From positions 1-16,353 of the forward strand of contig JAXJSH010000082.1 in assembly GCA_036310185.1 (NCBI GenBank): 16,353 nucleotides of DNA, written 5' to 3'. Position 1 is the stretch's first letter. Every line of letters begins with the position of its first letter. Positions 14,657-16,353 of the stretch are shown here, piece after piece. Below the pieces are notes generated by a model, which made no database searches, had not been told where the DNA came from, and saw only the letters and a list, made by a program, of their open reading frames with translations. The stretch is from JALENY01 sp036310185 (GTDB lineage Bacteria; Bacillota; Clostridia; Lachnospirales; Lachnospiraceae). A program made the translations under genes and the position numbers.

Positions 14657-14687
14657 GTCGAAAAACGGATGAGGCTCGTCTTTTTTT
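14643..14687 (+). terminator. riboswitch-controlled terminator before mntP
   Basis: GACGAG (14643-14648) pairs with CTCGTC (14675-14680), and CTTATC (14650-14655) pairs with GATGAG (14668-14673) across one mismatch. Seven T's follow. CTTAT is shared with the riboswitch P1 helix, so the two folds exclude each other. Confidence 0.88.
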
Positions 14688-14736
14688 GCGTTTTCCGAAC
14701 ATTCGGCAGTAATAGATTGCACAAGGAGAGAGAAAA

Positions 14737-15306
14737 ATGAGTTTGTGGGAATTGTTTGTAATTGCGGTAGGGTTATCAATGGATGCTTTTGCAGTTTCTA
14801 TCTGCAAAGGGTTATCGGTGGGAAAAGTAAAAATGAAACACCTGCTGATCACCGGCCTTTATTTTGGCGGATTTCAGGCTTTGATGCCGGCACTTGGGTA
14901 TATGCTTGGAACCAAATTCCAGCATATGATTACCAGCGTGGATCATTGGATCGCATTTGTACTGCTTGGGATCATTGGTCTGAATATGATCAAGGAGTCA
15001 CGGGAATGTGATGAATGCAGTGAAATGGATGCAGACTTTGGATTTAAAGCCATGGTTGTTCTGGCCATTGCCACCAGTATTGATGCACTGGCGGTTGGCG
15101 TCACATTTGCATTTCTGCAGGTTCAGATTATACCGGCTGTTATTTTTATCGGTGTAACAACCGTTATTCTTTCTGCAGTTGGTGTGAAGATTGGGAATGT
15201 GTTTGGAACAAAATACAAATCAAAGGCAGAATTATTCGGCGGCGTTGTATTGATTCTGATGGGAACAAAGATTTTGCTGGAGCATCTTGGCGTTTTACCA
15301 TTTTAG
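14737..15306 (+). CDS. mntP: manganese efflux pump
   Basis: Exports Mn2+ across the cytoplasmic membrane. It is 189 residues with six predicted membrane segments arranged as two repeats of three, each repeat carrying a conserved acidic motif: GLSMDAFAVS with D16 and ATSIDALAVG with D116, the residues central to MntP transport. A polar Cys/Glu/Asp-rich loop (about 86-100, with CDEC) joins the halves. The ATG at 14737 follows AAGGAGA by about 8 nt. It is a single-gene unit controlled by the manganese riboswitch upstream, which strongly supports the function. Confidence 0.95.
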   Translation: MSLWELFVIAVGLSMDAFAVSICKGLSVGKVKMKHLLITGLYFGGFQALMPALGYMLGTKFQHMITSVDHWIAFVLLGIIGLNMIKESRECDECSEMDADFGFKAMVVLAIATSIDALAVGVTFAFLQVQIIPAVIFIGVTTVILSAVGVKIGNVFGTKYKSKAELFGGVVLILMGTKILLEHLGVLPF

Positions 15307-15334
15307 TAAAACTCCAGAAGGCACTGTTCACAAA

Positions 15335-15424
15335 ATGCAGGAATATGTTTATTTTAAAAACGACAGATTTAAGCTGGTCATCTTGTTTATGACGCTGTTA
15401 TCAGCTATGACCGCTTATGTGTAA
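15335..15424 (+). CDS. possible 29-residue small ORF or gene remnant
   Basis: ATG at 15335 to TAA at 15424, reading a charged start (MQEYVYFKNDRFK) followed by a hydrophobic stretch (LVILFMTLLSAMTA). It looks like a tiny single-pass membrane peptide or the first residues of a lost membrane protein, such as an ABC transporter, though that comparison is only impressionistic. An AGAAGG lies about 13 nt upstream, too far for a strong site. No promoter was seen. The rest of 15307-15444 shows nothing else. Low confidence that it is expressed. Confidence 0.25.
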   Translation: MQEYVYFKNDRFKLVILFMTLLSAMTAYV

Positions 15425-15444
15425 AACGTGGTATTGAAAAGTGA

Positions 15445-15504
15445 GGGAGTGATTGACTCGATGCTTTAATTGTATGGCATCTGGTCAATCACCCCCTTAT
15501 TTTT
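15445..15504. terminator. long hairpin between convergent mntP and PAP2 genes
   Basis: GTGATTGAC (15449-15457) pairs with GTCAATCAC (15484-15492), extended inward by GATGC/GCATC (15460-15464 with 15477-15481) and outward by GGG/CCC. On the plus strand TTATTTTTA follows; on the minus strand CACTTTTC follows. Its place between converging genes and the T-runs on both sides suggest a bidirectional terminator. The stem is longer than most, so a repeat element that doubles as terminator is also possible. Confidence 0.7.
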
Positions 15505-15538
15505 AACGCTGCAATTATTGCAATGAGCATATCTTAAA

Positions 15539-16096
15539 TCAATATTTTTGTTCGGTACTGATTTTTTTATTATGAAGATACAGATAAAAATGATATACAA
15601 CCATACTTCCGATCATAGCGACCAGAAATCCGCCGAGCACATCGGTTGGATAGTGTACGCCCACATACAGGCGTGACAGAGCAACGAGTGTGGCCAGGAT
15701 AACCGCCGGAACACCATATTTTTTCGGTATCATACGGACGAAGATCAGTGCCGCCGCAAAAGATGCAGTGGTGTGGCCGGACGGGAAAGAGCGGTCACTT
15801 TCACGGGGAATGATCAGTTCAAGTTCCGGAATCATTGTATAGGGCCGCGGACGGTCCACCAGCGGTTTCAGGGTAAGATTGGTGATGCAGAAACACAGCA
15901 CAATGGAGCAGAGTGCGGCAATGCCGGCTGGCCGGGTTTTCTTAAAGAAAATCAGAAAGATGGAGACTGCGATCCAGAAGATTCCGCCATCCCCCAGTTT
16001 GGTAATGGTGGTCCAGAACCAGTCCATAAAGTCATGGCGGACGTATTCCTGTATCCAGAGCAGAATATTACTGTCAAGTTCTAATAATGCTTCCAT
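15539..16096 (-). CDS. PAP2-family phosphatase (membrane)
   Basis: Integral membrane acid phosphatase of the phosphatidic acid phosphatase type 2 family, 185 residues with five or six hydrophobic segments. All three catalytic motifs are intact: KPLVDRPRP (77-85), PSGH (105-108) with the general-acid H108, and SRLYVGVHYPTDVLGG (141-156) with nucleophile H148 and D152. Substrates are probably lipid phosphates such as undecaprenyl pyrophosphate or phosphatidylglycerophosphate; the sequence does not decide. A GTG at 16108 is in frame, but the ATG at 16096 is preferred because GAGG lies about 6 nt upstream. It is a single-gene unit with its own promoter, convergent with mntP. The C terminus ends in a short charged tail. 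Confidence 0.92.
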   Translation of the reverse strand: MEALLELDSNILLWIQEYVRHDFMDWFWTTITKLGDGGIFWIAVSIFLIFFKKTRPAGIAALCSIVLCFCITNLTLKPLVDRPRPYTMIPELELIIPRESDRSFPSGHTTASFAAALIFVRMIPKKYGVPAVILATLVALSRLYVGVHYPTDVLGGFLVAMIGSMVVYHFYLYLHNKKISTEQKY

Positions 16097-16125
16097 AAAA
16101 AACCTCACTTAATTTGATGTTTTTA

Positions 16126-16154
16126 ATTATAGCTTTGCGGAATGATCGTGTCAA
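16126..16154 (-). promoter_or_regulatory. consensus sigma-A promoter of the PAP2 gene
   Basis: On the minus strand a perfect TTGACA (16154-16149) and a perfect TATAAT (16131-16126) are separated by 17 nt, 12 of 12 consensus positions. Strong constitutive expression is predicted. Confidence 0.88.
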
Positions 16155-16170
16155 TTTTATTGTACTTGCG

Positions 16171-16199
16171 TTGTATTCATTTCCTTTTCATGTTAAAAT
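16171..16199 (+). promoter_or_regulatory. divergent extended -10 promoter for the right-edge element
   Basis: TTGTAT (16171-16176) and TAAAAT (16194-16199) with a 17-nt spacer, and TGT just before the -10 box (extended -10). Its -35 lies 17 bp from the -35 of the divergent PAP2 promoter. Predicted start near 16206. Confidence 0.55.
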
Positions 16200-16205
16200 A
16201 AAATA

Positions 16206-16353
16206 ATGATGCTAGGGGGCAAAAGGTATTTTGATCCCGTGATACCTACGGATTGCTCTGCATTTTATGTTCCCGTAATTCGAAAAACATTTGAAATCCG
16301 CCCTATCCGGACTGCTTTCTCATGTTTTGCGGGTCTCAAAGTCACATTTTTTC
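16206..16353 (+). other. unclassified transcribed element or partial ORF at the window edge
   Basis: From the predicted start at 16206 the sequence reads ATGATGCTAGGGGGCAAAAG and stays open for 49 codons to the window end, giving MMLGGKRYFDPVIPTDC at its start. There is no leader and no ribosome binding site before the ATG, because the promoter -10 box ends only 6 nt upstream. A protein would have to be leaderless. The sequence also has short self-complementary parts, such as AGGTAT/ATACCT (16226 and 16239 regions), and could be a structured RNA or a dispersed repeat. I do not recognise a protein family. The feature continues beyond the window. Confidence 0.35.

Overview
The window looks like a core-genome stretch of a low-to-moderate GC Gram-positive anaerobe of the class Clostridia, most likely a Lachnospiraceae member. 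This is an inference. It rests on strong AGGAGG-type ribosome binding sites, sigma-A style promoters with 17-nt spacers, a type A RNase P RNA, a linked pyrB-pyrI pair, and a decayed Rpn-family nuclease gene with the Arg/Glu/Gly-rich tail common in that family. No CRISPR array, rRNA, tRNA, prophage or intact transposase was seen.

Layout, left to right. (1) 1-1600 is accessory and partly decaying: a small membrane-anchored DUF2500-type protein, a 141-bp element with inverted ends, and an Rpn-type gene broken by an internal deletion and a frameshift. (2) 1612-2044 is rnpB with a clear promoter and terminator, followed by a 20-bp perfect palindrome. (3) 2110-3600 (minus strand) is the aspartate transcarbamoylase operon pyrB-pyrI with its own promoter and terminator. 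(4) 3640-4056 (minus strand) is a small multi-pass membrane protein of the CmpB/DUF1113 type, divergent from folC. (5) 4091-7895 (plus strand) is folC-pheA-AAA ATPase (DUF815), tightly packed: folate polyglutamylation, phenylalanine branch-point enzyme, and an ATPase of unknown role. (6) 8000-11851 is a polyphosphate unit: a Ppx/GppA-type phosphatase with a C-terminal HD domain, then polyphosphate kinase Ppk1, a compact folded repeat-like element and a strong terminator. (7) 11945-14512 is putP-proC (sodium/proline symporter and pyrroline-5-carboxylate reductase) behind a promoter carrying two inverted repeats. (8) 14530-15306 is mntP (manganese exporter) under a yybP-ykoY manganese riboswitch that overlaps an intrinsic terminator. 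(9) 15335-16353 holds a tiny orphan ORF, a long hairpin between convergent genes, a PAP2 phosphatase on the minus strand with a textbook promoter, and an unclassified element that starts right at a predicted transcription start and runs off the window end.

The genes are mostly housekeeping: pyrimidine, folate, phenylalanine and proline metabolism, polyphosphate turnover and manganese homeostasis. The parts least explained by known families are the non-coding structures: the folded element after ppk1 (11691-11783), the 604-744 inverted-end element, the palindromes at 2050 and upstream of putP, and the right-edge element (16206 onward). I did not find convincing evidence of a wholly new multi-gene system.
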